A stretch of 64,000 bases of DNA from positions 3,410,001 through 3,474,000 of the forward strand of contig CP119753.1 of assembly GCA_029319145.1 (NCBI GenBank), written 5' to 3'. Source of the DNA: Microbacter sp. GSS18. Its GTDB lineage: Bacteria > Actinomycetota > Actinomycetes > Actinomycetales > Microbacteriaceae. Every line of letters starts with the position of its first letter. Positions within the stretch are counted from its first letter, which is position 1. Shown here one piece after another: positions 16,032 to 25,177 of the stretch. The notes under the pieces are model-generated. The model worked only from the letters and a program-made list of their open reading frames with translations. It did no database searches and was not told the origin of the DNA. The translations under genes were made by a program, and so were the position numbers.

Positions 16032-19010
16032 ATGCAGATCCGCCTCCAGACGCTGGAACACCAGCAGCGCGCTCTCGCAGCCCTCACCCGCGTACTTCAC
16101 GACGTCGAGCTGGACCCCAGCACGCCACCCGAGGCCAACATCTCATTTGACCTGGCTGATCCTCTGATCGCCCAGAACGTCGCCGAGATCCAGTCCGGCG
16201 TCCTTGATGGCATCGACGCGATCCCGCGCGGTTGGCGAGGCCGCGTCGACGACGGTGTGCTCGGCGTCGACGCCAAGATGGAGACCGGTACAGGAAAGAC
16301 GCTGGTCTACACGCAGCTGATGTACGAGCTCAATCGGCTCTACGGCTTCACGAAGTTCATTGTCCTGGTGCCTTCGACGCCGATCAAAGAGGGCACCAGA
16401 GCATTCATGCAGTCAGAGTACGCACGCAAGTACTTCGCCGATGCGTACAAAGGTCGCCTGAGCCTCCAGTTGGATGTGCTCGACCCCCAGAAGCGCTCCA
16501 AGGGGCGCAAGATGTTCCCGAGTGCCATCGCCAGTTTCGCCCACGGTTCGCGCCTCGCGCGGGGTCGGATCTCTGCGTTGCTAATGACCGACGGCATGCT
16601 GCTGTCTAGGGCAACAATGTCCACGGACTACGACCAGACGGTGCTCGGCACGGCGAGCGTGCCGTACGAGGCTCTGCGGGCGACCCGTCCCATTGTGATC
16701 ATGGACGAGCCCCACCGCTTCCGTCGCGAGAACAAGGCGTACCAGGCGATCGTCGACGAGCTCCAACCCCTGGCCATCTTCCGCTTCGGCGCGACCTTCC
16801 CGAAGATCGACAAGACCGGAAGGACGGACTACAACAACCTCGTCTTCAACCTTGGCGCTGTCGAGGCGTTCAACGAGCAGCTCGTCAAGGGCGTCCAGCT
16901 CCAGTACCCGGTGGATGCGACCGGCGAGACCACTCGCCTGAAGCTGACGAGCCTGTCGGCACGAAAGCCCAAGCAGGCGACCTTCCAGAACCTCGACACG
17001 GGCAAGCCCCTGACCCTCGACCTGGGCGAGTCGCTCTCGATCGCGGACGGGGGGTTCGCTGGCATCACAGTCGAGTCGATCGGCAAGCCTGACCATCCGG
17101 TCATCAAGTCCGGCGTCACGCTCTCGAACGGTCAGGTCCTCGCGACCGGCGACATCCTCGCGGCCAAGGTCTATTCGGACACGTATCAGACCCTGATGAT
17201 GGACCAGGCGCTGAAGAACCATTTCGAGGTCGAGTGGGAGAACTTCCGCCGCGCGACCAAGGTGAAGACGCTGACGCTGTTCTTCATCGATTCGATCGAG
17301 TCCTACCGCGGAAGCGACGACACCAGCGGGCACCTGCGCCTGCGCTTCGAGGAGCTGCTCGCTTCGCGTCTCGCCGCCGAGATCGACAAGCGAAAGGACG
17401 ACCATTCGCCCGTGGCTCAGGAGTACATCGCCTATCTCCAGGCGTCTCTCGCAGACGTCCCGGGAACGAACGGCGGTTACTTCGCGGCGGACAACTCAAC
17501 GGCCGACGACGCGATCCAGGCTGAGGTCGACGACATCCTCCGCAACAAGGAGGCGTTGCTCTCATTCAACGGCGCCGATGGCTCCGCGAATACGCGGCGC
17601 TTCCTCTTCTCGAAGTGGACCCTCCGCGAGGGCTGGGACAACCCAAATGTCTTCCAGATCGTGAAGCTGCGCTCCTCGGGCTCTGAGATCTCGAAACTCC
17701 AGGAGGTCGGTCGCGGACTGCGCCTGCCGGTCGACGCGAAGGGCTCCCGCCTGTCCGGCGAACAGTTCTACCTGACCTACCTGATCGACTACACCGAGCG
17801 CTCGTTCGCCGACAAGCTCGTCGACGAGATCAACTCCGACGCGGCCACGGGCCCCGCTCCGGTCAAGGAGCTGCTGCCTAGGGTCGCCGTTGAGTTGGGG
17901 AAGACCGAAACCGAGCTTTTCATCGAGCTCTTGCAGGCTGGCCTGATCGACACCGACAAGAACGTCGCGCCCGGTCGCGACGACGACCTCTACGCCGCCT
18001 ACCCCGCGTTCAACACGACCGGTCTGAAGCCGGACAAGATCGTGAAGGGCGACCAGAAGATCAAGGTCGGGATCCGCCCCGAGCGGTATGCCGAGCTCAA
18101 GGAGCTCTGGGAGACGATCAACGCGAAGTACTACCTCCGGCTCGATGACCTTTCGCGGGAGGAGATCGACTCCTGCGTCCACGCTGTGCTCGAGGCCGAT
18201 GTGTACCGACAGACGTTTGGGCGTTTCGCGCAGGACGTCGTCGTCCAGGGTGAGGAGTCCGCACTCGAGGTCCACACGGAGACGAAGGACGTCTTCGACG
18301 CGACTGAGACGGTCCCCTATGGCGAGTGGCTCAAGCTCGTTCATTCGCAGACCGCCCTTCCGATCGACCGGGTACACGCCGGCCTTGTGCGCAGGAACGT
18401 GAAGAAGCCGCTTCCGAGTGATTTCTTCAACAGGGCGACACTCGGCGAGTTCGTCGCCCAGTTCACGGAGTGGATGGAGAAGACCTTCCTCGAGCGGTTC
18501 TCCTACTTGCGCATCGACGGCGTGCTCGGCAGCACCCCGCTCACGGACGCCGACGGCGCACCGCTCGAGAGCATCGTCCAGGGCAACATCGGTATCCACC
18601 GAGATGACAAGGCAGCTGTCCCGGACAAGTTCCTCTACGACGCGTTCGTCTACGACTCGCCCAAGGAACACGACACGATTCGCGACTCGAAGCTCACCGA
18701 GGTGATCGTGTTCGGCAAGATCCCCCGCAAGTCGGTCAAGGTCCCGCTCTACTTCGGCGGCACCACGAGCCCGGACTTCATGTACGTGCTCAAGCGCGAG
18801 GACGGCAGGCTCTCGCTGAACTTCGTCGTCGAGACGAAGGACGTCGAGAAGACCTCGGACATGCGCGAGAGCGAGCAACTCAAAATGACGGCGGCGAAGC
18901 GGTTCTTCGAATCCATGAGCTCGGAGTCGTTCGACGTCACCTTCCAGCCGCAGGTCAAGCGGGACGAGATCGCCGCAATGATCAAGCAGCTGCTGGCGAT
19001 GTCCGGCTAG
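16032..19010 (+). CDS. res: Type III restriction endonuclease subunit (Res)
   Basis: A 992-aa SF2 helicase-nuclease. Walker A METGTGKT is at residues 83-90, the Walker B DEPH box at 225-228 (VIMDEPHRF), and the later helicase motif QEVGRGLRLPVD near residue 557 carries the arginine finger region. The C-terminal nuclease has TSPDFMYVL (Asp915) and FVVETKD (Glu934, Lys936), a full PD-(D/E)XK set. Length and motif spacing match complete Res proteins. It follows Mod by one base. The next gene, an ATPase-nuclease, starts 107 bp downstream in the same direction. No truncation is seen, so the R-M system is probably active. Confidence 0.95.
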   Translation: MQIRLQTLEHQQRALAALTRVLHDVELDPSTPPEANISFDLADPLIAQNVAEIQSGVLDGIDAIPRGWRGRVDDGVLGVDAKMETGTGKTLVYTQLMYELNRLYGFTKFIVLVPSTPIKEGTRAFMQSEYARKYFADAYKGRLSLQLDVLDPQKRSKGRKMFPSAIASFAHGSRLARGRISALLMTDGMLLSRATMSTDYDQTVLGTASVPYEALRATRPIVIMDEPHRFRRENKAYQAIVDELQPLAIFRFGATFPKIDKTGRTDYNNLVFNLGAVEAFNEQLVKGVQLQYPVDATGETTRLKLTSLSARKPKQATFQNLDTGKPLTLDLGESLSIADGGFAGITVESIGKPDHPVIKSGVTLSNGQVLATGDILAAKVYSDTYQTLMMDQALKNHFEVEWENFRRATKVKTLTLFFIDSIESYRGSDDTSGHLRLRFEELLASRLAAEIDKRKDDHSPVAQEYIAYLQASLADVPGTNGGYFAADNSTADDAIQAEVDDILRNKEALLSFNGADGSANTRRFLFSKWTLREGWDNPNVFQIVKLRSSGSEISKLQEVGRGLRLPVDAKGSRLSGEQFYLTYLIDYTERSFADKLVDEINSDAATGPAPVKELLPRVAVELGKTETELFIELLQAGLIDTDKNVAPGRDDDLYAAYPAFNTTGLKPDKIVKGDQKIKVGIRPERYAELKELWETINAKYYLRLDDLSREEIDSCVHAVLEADVYRQTFGRFAQDVVVQGEESALEVHTETKDVFDATETVPYGEWLKLVHSQTALPIDRVHAGLVRRNVKKPLPSDFFNRATLGEFVAQFTEWMEKTFLERFSYLRIDGVLGSTPLTDADGAPLESIVQGNIGIHRDDKAAVPDKFLYDAFVYDSPKEHDTIRDSKLTEVIVFGKIPRKSVKVPLYFGGTTSPDFMYVLKREDGRLSLNFVVETKDVEKTSDMRESEQLKMTAAKRFFESMSSESFDVTFQPQVKRDEIAAMIKQLLAMSG

Positions 19011-19117
19011 TAGGACAGGAACACGTCGGTGCTCTTCTCGACGAGGTTCCCGGCGCGACGAGCCACGTCAGCGGTCGGAGCTACTGTCCGTGACAATGAA
19101 CAAGCGGAGGCTGATAC

Positions 19118-21169
19118 ATGGCGCTGAAGACGTCGCTGTCGGGGCGCGTGCGGAACACGACGCTGCCTAAGACCCACGCACTCCTCCCGCTCCACGAGGC
19201 CGTCGTCAACGGCATCCAGGCGATCGATGCGCGATTCCCCGAAGACGCTGACGGCCGAGGCCGCCTCATCGTCCGAATCCACCGTGAGGCCCAAGGTGCC
19301 TTCGATCTCGGCGCGGGCGCCCCTGGCCGCGTGCCGCTCAAGATCATCACCGGCTTCAGCGTCGAGGACAACGGCATCGGGTTCACTCCCGAGAACATGG
19401 CGTCGTTCGAGACGCTCGACAGCGACTACAAGGCCGGCATCGGTTGCCGCGGCGTGGGTAGGCTCCTCTGGCTCGTGGCGTTCGATCGGGTCGAGGTGCG
19501 CAGCGCATACTACGACGGTGACTCGCTCGCGGGGCGTCAGTTCAGGTTCTCTGTCAGCCAGGACGTCGTGCAGGACGTCTCACCCGAAGGTCTGACCGAC
19601 GCCGGCACAACCGTGCGTCTGGACGGCTTCAAGAAGGCGTACCAACAGAGCGCGGCGAAGTCTGCCGAGCTCATCGCGCGAGAGATCTTCGAACACTGCA
19701 TCTGGTACTTCCTCCGCGTCGGCGGTGCTCCCGACGTGTTCGTGTCGGACGACGACGAGACGTTCTCGCTCAAAGACTTCGTCGAAGAGCTCGGACACAC
19801 TGAGACCACGGCGTCGTTCGAGGTCAAGGGCCAGACGTTCGAGATGCTGAACCTCCGGCTGAAGGCTTCGGCCCGCAACGCGACGCCCCGCCTGCACTGG
19901 TGCGCCGCGAACCGCGTCGTCAAGGACGAGAGCATCGCTGGGAAGCTTCCCGGGCTATACGCCCGCATGAAGGACCGCGCCTCCGCGGAGTTCACGTACG
20001 TCTGCTATCTTTCCTCGACCTTTCTCGACGACCATGTCAGGGCCGATCGCACGGACTTCGACCTGCCAGATCGCATGCCGGGTGAGGCCCTGCTCGACGA
20101 GCCGACGCTCGACGACATCCGTGCAGGCGTCCTGTACGAGGTCTCGAACGCGCTGGCCGAGCCGCTGGCGTCGGCGCAGGTCGCGAGCAAGGAGCGGATC
20201 AACCATTTCGTGAGCACGAAGGGGCCGAAGTACCGATCGCTCATGAAGCGCATCGAATCGGCCGGGATCGTCGTGGACCCGTCGGTGAAGGACTCCGATC
20301 TCGAGCTGGAGTTGCACAAGCAGGTCCAGAAGATCGAGACCGAGCTGCTGGCCGAGGGTCAGGCCGTGTTCGCGTCCTCGAGCGGCCAGAAGCCCGAAGA
20401 CTACGACGAGCGCCTCGCCAAGTACCTCGAGACGCTGACAGATCTCAACCGGTCGGATCTGGCCAATTACGTCGCCAGGCGACGGACAACGCTCGACATC
20501 CTCGCGAAACTCATCGAATCGGACGGCGACGGCAAGTACACGCGTGAGGACCGCATCCACGAGCTGCTCTTCCCGATGCGCAAGGACTCGAACGAGGTCG
20601 AAGTCGAAGCGTCGAACCTGTGGATCCTCGACGAGCGGCTGGTCTTCCACGACTACCTCGCGTCCGACAAGACGCTGAAGAGCATGCCCGTCACGGACGA
20701 CGAGTCGCCGAACAGGCCGGACATTCTGGCGACCCGTGTGCTCGAGCCGGGGCTTCCCGTGCTCGCAGCCGCAGGGCAGAAGTTTCCGCTGCAGTCGGTC
20801 GTCGTGGTCGAGCTCAAGCGCCCCATGCGCAACGACGCGACGACGGAGGACAAGAACCCCATCGCACAGTGCCTCGACTACGTCGCACGCGTCCGCGAAG
20901 GCAAGGTGACGACTGCAAACGGTCGACCGATCCCGTCGAGTGCGCAGGAGCCCCCTGCTTTCTGCTACGTCATCGCCGATCTGACGCCGACGATGGAGCG
21001 CATGTGCAAGCTGTCGAACCTGACCAAGACGCATGACGGGCTCGGGTACTTCGGCTACGTCGAGCCGTACAAGGCCTACGTCGAAGTCATCAGCTTCGAT
21101 GGCCTCGTCAACGCGGCCACGGAGCGGAACAGGGCGTTCTTCGACAAGCTCGGCCTGCCGTCGAGTTGA
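19118..21169 (+). CDS. GHKL (Hsp90/MutL-type) ATPase with C-terminal PD-(D/E)XK-like nuclease
   Basis: A 683-aa protein. The N-terminal GHKL ATPase has the N box LHEAVVNGIQAID (Glu27, Asn31), VEDNGIGF (Asp84) and the lid glycines GIGCRGVG (107-114). A central region (about 200-400) may be the transducer and a helical linker. Near the C-terminus RPDIL (Asp535) and VVVVELKRP (Glu565, Lys567) give the D-x29-ExK pattern of PD-(D/E)XK nucleases. It lies 107 bp after Res, same strand. Stand-alone GHKL ATPases next to R-M genes are often annotated only as ATP-binding protein. I infer a nucleotide-gated nuclease acting with or as backup to the type III system; neither partner nor target is known. Confidence 0.85.
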   Translation: MALKTSLSGRVRNTTLPKTHALLPLHEAVVNGIQAIDARFPEDADGRGRLIVRIHREAQGAFDLGAGAPGRVPLKIITGFSVEDNGIGFTPENMASFETLDSDYKAGIGCRGVGRLLWLVAFDRVEVRSAYYDGDSLAGRQFRFSVSQDVVQDVSPEGLTDAGTTVRLDGFKKAYQQSAAKSAELIAREIFEHCIWYFLRVGGAPDVFVSDDDETFSLKDFVEELGHTETTASFEVKGQTFEMLNLRLKASARNATPRLHWCAANRVVKDESIAGKLPGLYARMKDRASAEFTYVCYLSSTFLDDHVRADRTDFDLPDRMPGEALLDEPTLDDIRAGVLYEVSNALAEPLASAQVASKERINHFVSTKGPKYRSLMKRIESAGIVVDPSVKDSDLELELHKQVQKIETELLAEGQAVFASSSGQKPEDYDERLAKYLETLTDLNRSDLANYVARRRTTLDILAKLIESDGDGKYTREDRIHELLFPMRKDSNEVEVEASNLWILDERLVFHDYLASDKTLKSMPVTDDESPNRPDILATRVLEPGLPVLAAAGQKFPLQSVVVVELKRPMRNDATTEDKNPIAQCLDYVARVREGKVTTANGRPIPSSAQEPPAFCYVIADLTPTMERMCKLSNLTKTHDGLGYFGYVEPYKAYVEVISFDGLVNAATERNRAFFDKLGLPSS

Positions 21170-21375
21170 GTGAGGCGCGAAGCCCGAAGCCCGTGCGTCG
21201 CGACCGGCCAACCCCAAGTGCGAATGCCGACTCTTGAGCGCCCGCAACCCGGTCGTTGAGCGAACGCATCCGGGCGCGGAACGCGCGCGTTCGCTGGCTC
21301 TCGCGTCACCCCGCGGTGTCGAGACCCGCCCCGTGCGCATAGCGCCCCGCGAGCGGTCGCCTGGCTCAGCCCGAG

Positions 21376-21615
21376 CTATGGCAGCAGGTCGAGCATCTGC
21401 GGCCTGGCCTTCATGGCGTGGATCACGAGCTCGTTGCCGCTGTCGATGACGAGCACCACGAGTTCGAGTAGCCGTCCCTGCCTGTCGAACCCGAGCCGAA
21501 GTTGGCGTGCGGGCGAGTCGTCGTCGAGATCGTCGATCCATAGCGGCCACGATGCAGCCCGGATGATGTCTTCGGGTGCGATGCCGTGCTTCAGCGCAGA
21601 GTCGTGGACCTTCAC
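21376..21615 (-). CDS. BrnT/RelE-like toxin of a type II TA pair
   Basis: A 79-aa protein: KHGIAPEDIIRAA, RQLRLGFDRQGRLLELVVLV and the terminal VIHAMKARPQMLDLLP, which resembles the VIHAMKMRP...L signature at the end of BrnT-like and DUF4258-like ribonuclease toxins. The start overlaps the upstream RHH antitoxin stop by four bases. Toxin activity is inferred from fold pattern and pairing. Antitoxin-first order differs from the classical brnTA order (toxin first). Confidence 0.75.
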   Translation of the reverse strand: MKVHDSALKHGIAPEDIIRAASWPLWIDDLDDDSPARQLRLGFDRQGRLLELVVLVIDSGNELVIHAMKARPQMLDLLP

Positions 21616-21875
21616 GCCGCGTACGCAGCGATCGCTTCGCGAATGAGCTCCGAGCGGGTCTTGTGCTCGCGCGCGGCGCGAGCGTCGAGAGCGGCCAGTT
21701 CCTCGGACGTGAGCCGGAGCGCGACCACCTGCGCGGGCTCAGCTCCGCGCCCGGGACGTCCCCGTCCACGCCGCTTGAGAGCCTCGACATCGAAGCCGGC
21801 CTCGGCCTCCTCCGCCCACGCGGCGATCTGCTCTTCCGTCACCGGAACGCCGTTGATCGTCTCCTCACCACCCAT
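21612..21875 (-). CDS. Ribbon-helix-helix (CopG-type) antitoxin
   Basis: An 87-aa protein with an acidic N-terminus, a basic Gly/Arg linker (RRGRGRPGRGAEP) and a C-terminal ribbon-helix-helix (VVALRLTSEELAALDARAAR followed by SELIREAIAAYAA). RHH antitoxins repress their own operon and neutralise the partner toxin. It overlaps the toxin gene (ATGA), forming a two-gene maintenance cassette for the element. Confidence 0.85.
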   Translation of the reverse strand: MGGEETINGVPVTEEQIAAWAEEAEAGFDVEALKRRGRGRPGRGAEPAQVVALRLTSEELAALDARAAREHKTRSELIREAIAAYAA

Positions 21876-22109
21876 GGCGACATCGTAATACGAAAATGCG
21901 GACTGGACTACGGCTGACCGAAGCCGGGTCCACGGGCGAGCGCTCGCGCTTCGCGGTCCACTCGATCGACGTTGCCTTGGCGGGCGCGGGCTTTGGAGGG
22001 ACTCTGACCGCGACGTTCTCCTCGCTACGAGGACGGCAGATTTCTAGCGGTACCTTCGCCCAGCTGGCCAAGGCGCGGACGGCACTGCGCGGTTGTGCGT
22101 CTGCGAGGC

Positions 22110-22724
22110 TCACGCAGCCGAGACCGGCTGTCTCAAGATCGTCCTACGCTTGTCTGGACAGGTGCGTCGGGGGTCGCCGAGGTAGACCTCATGATGTCGC
22201 CCGATCCGGGTGAGCCCGAGACGCGGCATGATTTCGTGATGAAGGCGCGCGAGCACACGGGCCTCATCGTCTATGGAGCCGATGTTGAGCGTCTGCAGAC
22301 AGCGTCCCTCCGTGATCGTGACGGGGCGCACGAGAGCAATCGGGAGATCAGGCTTCTTCCTCGCCGCGGGTGAAAGCCCGTCCGCCACATCCTGTGCGTC
22401 CACCTCCTCGGGCAGAGGAATCAGCATGGTCCAGTCCCGGTGTCCCTTCCGGCCCTCGGAGTGTGCTGCTGACTCGTCGCTGGGCCAGAGCCCCTCGATC
22501 GGCCCCACGACGAAGTCCGAGCCAGTCCGCCTCTTGAACCCGGCACGGATCTGATAGGCGCACACGTACAAAGACTCGATCGCGCGCCGGCAGCTAGATT
22601 CCTTGTGGGGATCGCCGTGTCCGTCGATGCTCAGATACTGCATCTTCGGTACATCCACCTCGACGAATCGACCTAACGGTGGCTTGTAAACGTCCCCGAG
22701 ATCCCGCTTCAAGTCATGTCTCAT
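22110..22724 (-). CDS. GyrI-like small-molecule-binding domain protein
   Basis: A 204-aa protein of the GyrI-like/SOUL-type effector-binding family (COG4832-like). It starts with the DLKRDLGDVYKPP segment, followed by VEVDVPKMQYLSIDGHGDP, a region typical of the family, and PIEGLWPSD and the DWTMLIPLPEEV strand. Such proteins bind hydrophobic cations or drugs; some protect against DNA-targeting agents. No DNA-binding domain is attached. Stand-alone gene; regulation not visible. Confidence 0.85.
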   Translation of the reverse strand: MRHDLKRDLGDVYKPPLGRFVEVDVPKMQYLSIDGHGDPHKESSCRRAIESLYVCAYQIRAGFKRRTGSDFVVGPIEGLWPSDESAAHSEGRKGHRDWTMLIPLPEEVDAQDVADGLSPAARKKPDLPIALVRPVTITEGRCLQTLNIGSIDDEARVLARLHHEIMPRLGLTRIGRHHEVYLGDPRRTCPDKRRTILRQPVSAA

Positions 22725-23269
22725 TGCCGTGCTCCTTGCTCTCGTGGGAGTGAACCCCAGTGGCCACTCAGGCTTGGTGGCGGGCGATGTCGATCTCGAC
22801 GATCGCTCGTCCGATCGGACTTGGCGTGGCGTCGCGTCCTACGCGTTGCGCCTCGCCCAGTTCGATGACCGCCTGCGCTCGCAGCGAAACAGATCGCGGG
22901 GGTGTTGATCACCAAAGGCCGCGAACGCGCCGAGGGCGGGCAGGCCACCCGCGGTCCGTGCGTCCGGCCAGCTCGAGCGGGTCATGAGGACGTCCGTCAG
23001 AGCGGAGCTCCCCTGACCGATCAAGCCGCGATCGTAGAGCCGCTTCGCTATGCGATACGAGGAAGACCGAAGGAGGTCGAGTCCATGGCAGCGGCGATCG
23101 GTGCTCCGCCCGCTCGTCGCCGTGACGCGGCGCCTCCATCAGGAATGTCAGGCGCACGACATCGGTATCTGTCATCTGAGCCGCAGGCTATGCGTCGAGC
23201 GGGCGGCGGGACGTCGGTTGCGGTGCCCGAGCAGAGCGCATGCCGGGTCCCACACGCGAGTTTGGGGGA
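22725..23269. other. Gene-poor stretch, possibly decayed coding DNA
   Basis: No gene of normal quality is supported in these 545 bp. On the minus strand short frames look partly coding-like: one reads SLRAQAVIELGEAQRVGRDA and ends at a stop at 22768-22770, and another upstream in a shifted frame reads SYRIAKRLYDRGLIGQGSSA. They could be pieces of one decayed gene, but I cannot assign a family. Confidence 0.3.
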
Positions 23270-23311
23270 AGGTGTACGTGCCCGGTTCGGCTCAACCGGG
23301 CACGTACACCT
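23270..23311 (-). terminator. Perfect 18-bp stem hairpin downstream of FAD monooxygenase
   Basis: AGGTGTACGTGCCCGGTT (23270-23287) and its exact reverse complement (23294-23311) enclose a six-base loop CGGCTC. It lies four bases beyond the stop of the minus-strand monooxygenase gene. No T tract follows on either strand, as is common for actinobacterial terminators. A strong terminator or mRNA-stabilising hairpin is the simplest reading. Confidence 0.7.
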
Positions 23312-23314
23312 CAC

Positions 23315-24988
23315 TCAGGCTGCGGCAACCACGGGTGGGGCGGCCTGACGCCCGGTCGCGACATCCAGCACTTCGGCGAACTCGACCTCGTCGTCGCCGC
23401 GCCACGCGACGTGATGATCAGGGCGCACGAGCACCAGAGGCGCGCCGTAGAGAGCGCGTGCACGCTCGTCGTCGACGACTACCGAGCTCATCGGCACGCC
23501 CCACTCGACAGCTGTCGCGTGCGCACGTGCGGCCGCTGCCTCCGCACCTGGTGCGACGACCAGGGTGAAATCCGGGCCGAAGGCGGCGTACAGCGAGGTG
23601 CCGTCGGCCAGGCGTACGTGCGGGGCGCGGTGGCCGGGCTTCGCGACGGCGTCATATCGCAGCGAAGACCACGGGGGTACCGTCGCGTCGTCGGGCACGA
23701 TGATGTCGCTTGCATAGCGCTGGTCGAGGACGATGCCACGGGAGATGTACTGCTGACGCGTGGCGCTCCACAGTCGCTCACCCCACGCACGCCGGCGCGC
23801 TTCCGCCTCTACGCCCGGCGCGAGGTAGTCGGTCTCGCTCATCTCCGTCATGATCGCCTTCGCCTCGCCGACGAAACGGGCGACATTGCCGGACGCCTCG
23901 GATGCGTTGCGTACCGCGATGGGGCGCCGCTCGTGCTCGTAGCTGTCCAGCAGCCCGTCGCCGCCCCAGCCGTTCAGGACCGCAGCGAGCTTCCAACCAA
24001 GGTCGACGGCGTCGCCGAAGCCGGAGTTGAGATTGTGGCCTCCGAACGGGGCGTAGAGATGAGCGGCGTCGCCGGCGAGGAACAGGCGTCCGGCGCGATA
24101 TGCATCGGCGATACGCTCGTGCACCTTGTATACGCCCGCGTATACGAACTCGACCTCTTCTTCGTCGCGACCAATGATGCGACGACCGAGTTCTTGGAGG
24201 TCGATGTCGTCGATGTCGACGTCGACCGGGTATCCCGGCACATGCGCGCAGAAGAGATCGCCTCCGATCGGGACGACCAGTGCCCCGCCCTCGGGGTGGG
24301 TGAGGTTCGAGAATGCAGCGGGGGTCAGACGGTAGTCGTCGAGAACGCCGGGCGCCCGGAAGTGCAGCAGCAAGTTCGCGCTGATGCCGCCGCGCCCCGA
24401 ACGGGTGATCCCGGCAGTGGTGCGCACGATGCTTTGCGGGCCGTCGGCGCCCACCGCATACTCAGCGACGATCCGGCGCTCTTCGCCCGTCTCGACGTGG
24501 CGCATGCGAGCCACGACCTCATCGTCCTGTGCCAGCTCTAGTACCTCCCAGCCTGCTGCGTATGTGGCGCCGCTGCGCTGAATCGCCGCACGCAGCACCC
24601 GGAGCGTGTCGGGCTGCATCACGACCTGGGCGCGCTCGCGCAGGTCGTCGGACTCCTGCTCGGTGTGGAAGTCGAAGCCCTCACGGAAGTGCCCGAGATC
24701 GCGACCAGTGAGCGAAGTACCGAAAGTGACGCCCTGCAGCCAACCCTGAGGCGTCACGGCGGCGGCGCGAATGTCGTCGGCGATGCCCCAGCGCGCCATG
24801 TGCTCGAGCGTGCGCGCGTTCAGCAGCATCGCCTTGACCGGCACTGCCGGAGTTACGAGCTCCTTCTCGACGACGACCGCGTCGACTCCGCGATGGGCGA
24901 GTTCGATGGCTAGCGCGCAGCCGACCGGGCCGCCGCCCACGATGAGCACGCTAGTACGGGTTGGGATGTCGAGGTCCATTTCGGGCAT
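23315..24988 (-). CDS. FAD-dependent aromatic monooxygenase (PHBH/MhpA-like)
   Basis: A 557-aa class A flavoprotein hydroxylase. The dinucleotide-binding motif VLIVGGGPVGCALA is at residues about 14-27, the DG motif is YAVGADGPQS, and the second FAD motif is RLFLAGDAAHLYAPFGG followed by NSGFGDAVDLGWKLA. The C-terminal about 150 residues form the thioredoxin-like tail found in phenol and 3-(3-hydroxyphenyl)propionate hydroxylases. It probably uses NAD(P)H and O2 to hydroxylate a phenolic or polyketide-like substrate; related enzymes also inactivate rifampicin, so a detoxifying role is possible. It is a lone cargo gene with a private terminator hairpin. Confidence 0.9.
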   Translation of the reverse strand: MPEMDLDIPTRTSVLIVGGGPVGCALAIELAHRGVDAVVVEKELVTPAVPVKAMLLNARTLEHMARWGIADDIRAAAVTPQGWLQGVTFGTSLTGRDLGHFREGFDFHTEQESDDLRERAQVVMQPDTLRVLRAAIQRSGATYAAGWEVLELAQDDEVVARMRHVETGEERRIVAEYAVGADGPQSIVRTTAGITRSGRGGISANLLLHFRAPGVLDDYRLTPAAFSNLTHPEGGALVVPIGGDLFCAHVPGYPVDVDIDDIDLQELGRRIIGRDEEEVEFVYAGVYKVHERIADAYRAGRLFLAGDAAHLYAPFGGHNLNSGFGDAVDLGWKLAAVLNGWGGDGLLDSYEHERRPIAVRNASEASGNVARFVGEAKAIMTEMSETDYLAPGVEAEARRRAWGERLWSATRQQYISRGIVLDQRYASDIIVPDDATVPPWSSLRYDAVAKPGHRAPHVRLADGTSLYAAFGPDFTLVVAPGAEAAAARAHATAVEWGVPMSSVVVDDERARALYGAPLVLVRPDHHVAWRGDDEVEFAEVLDVATGRQAAPPVVAAA

Positions 24989-25177
24989 TCCTTACTTGGA
25001 TGTCGGAGCGTCGCGCGGGGGATCCCGCGCGCGGCATCGGGATCCTCAGCGACGATAGGCTAGGCATGTTTCTGCGCCCCTCGCCCGTCGTGACTGCGAG
25101 GTAACTCTGACCTCTCGCGTTCGATGGAGCGCGAGAGAGGTCTGAAACACGTCCGAAACAGGGTCGACGACTGAAGG

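Noticed and set aside
19955..21790. Long minus-strand open frame under the GHKL ATPase gene
   Set aside because: It is antisense to a gene with clear GHKL and nuclease motifs and its translation is low-complexity.
21896..22213. Plus-strand frame between the antitoxin and the GyrI-like gene
   Set aside because: Composition is shadow-like, there is no ribosome-binding site, and the frame runs into the antisense of the GyrI-like gene.
22839..23175. Small minus-strand genes in the gap before the FAD monooxygenase
   Set aside because: Coding-like pieces are split over different frames with stops between them and match no family I can name; treated as possible decay, not as genes.
23270..23311. 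Hairpin as a small RNA gene or insertion-sequence end
   Set aside because: There is no transposase, no target duplication and no promoter; proximity to a stop codon favours a terminator or stabilising hairpin.
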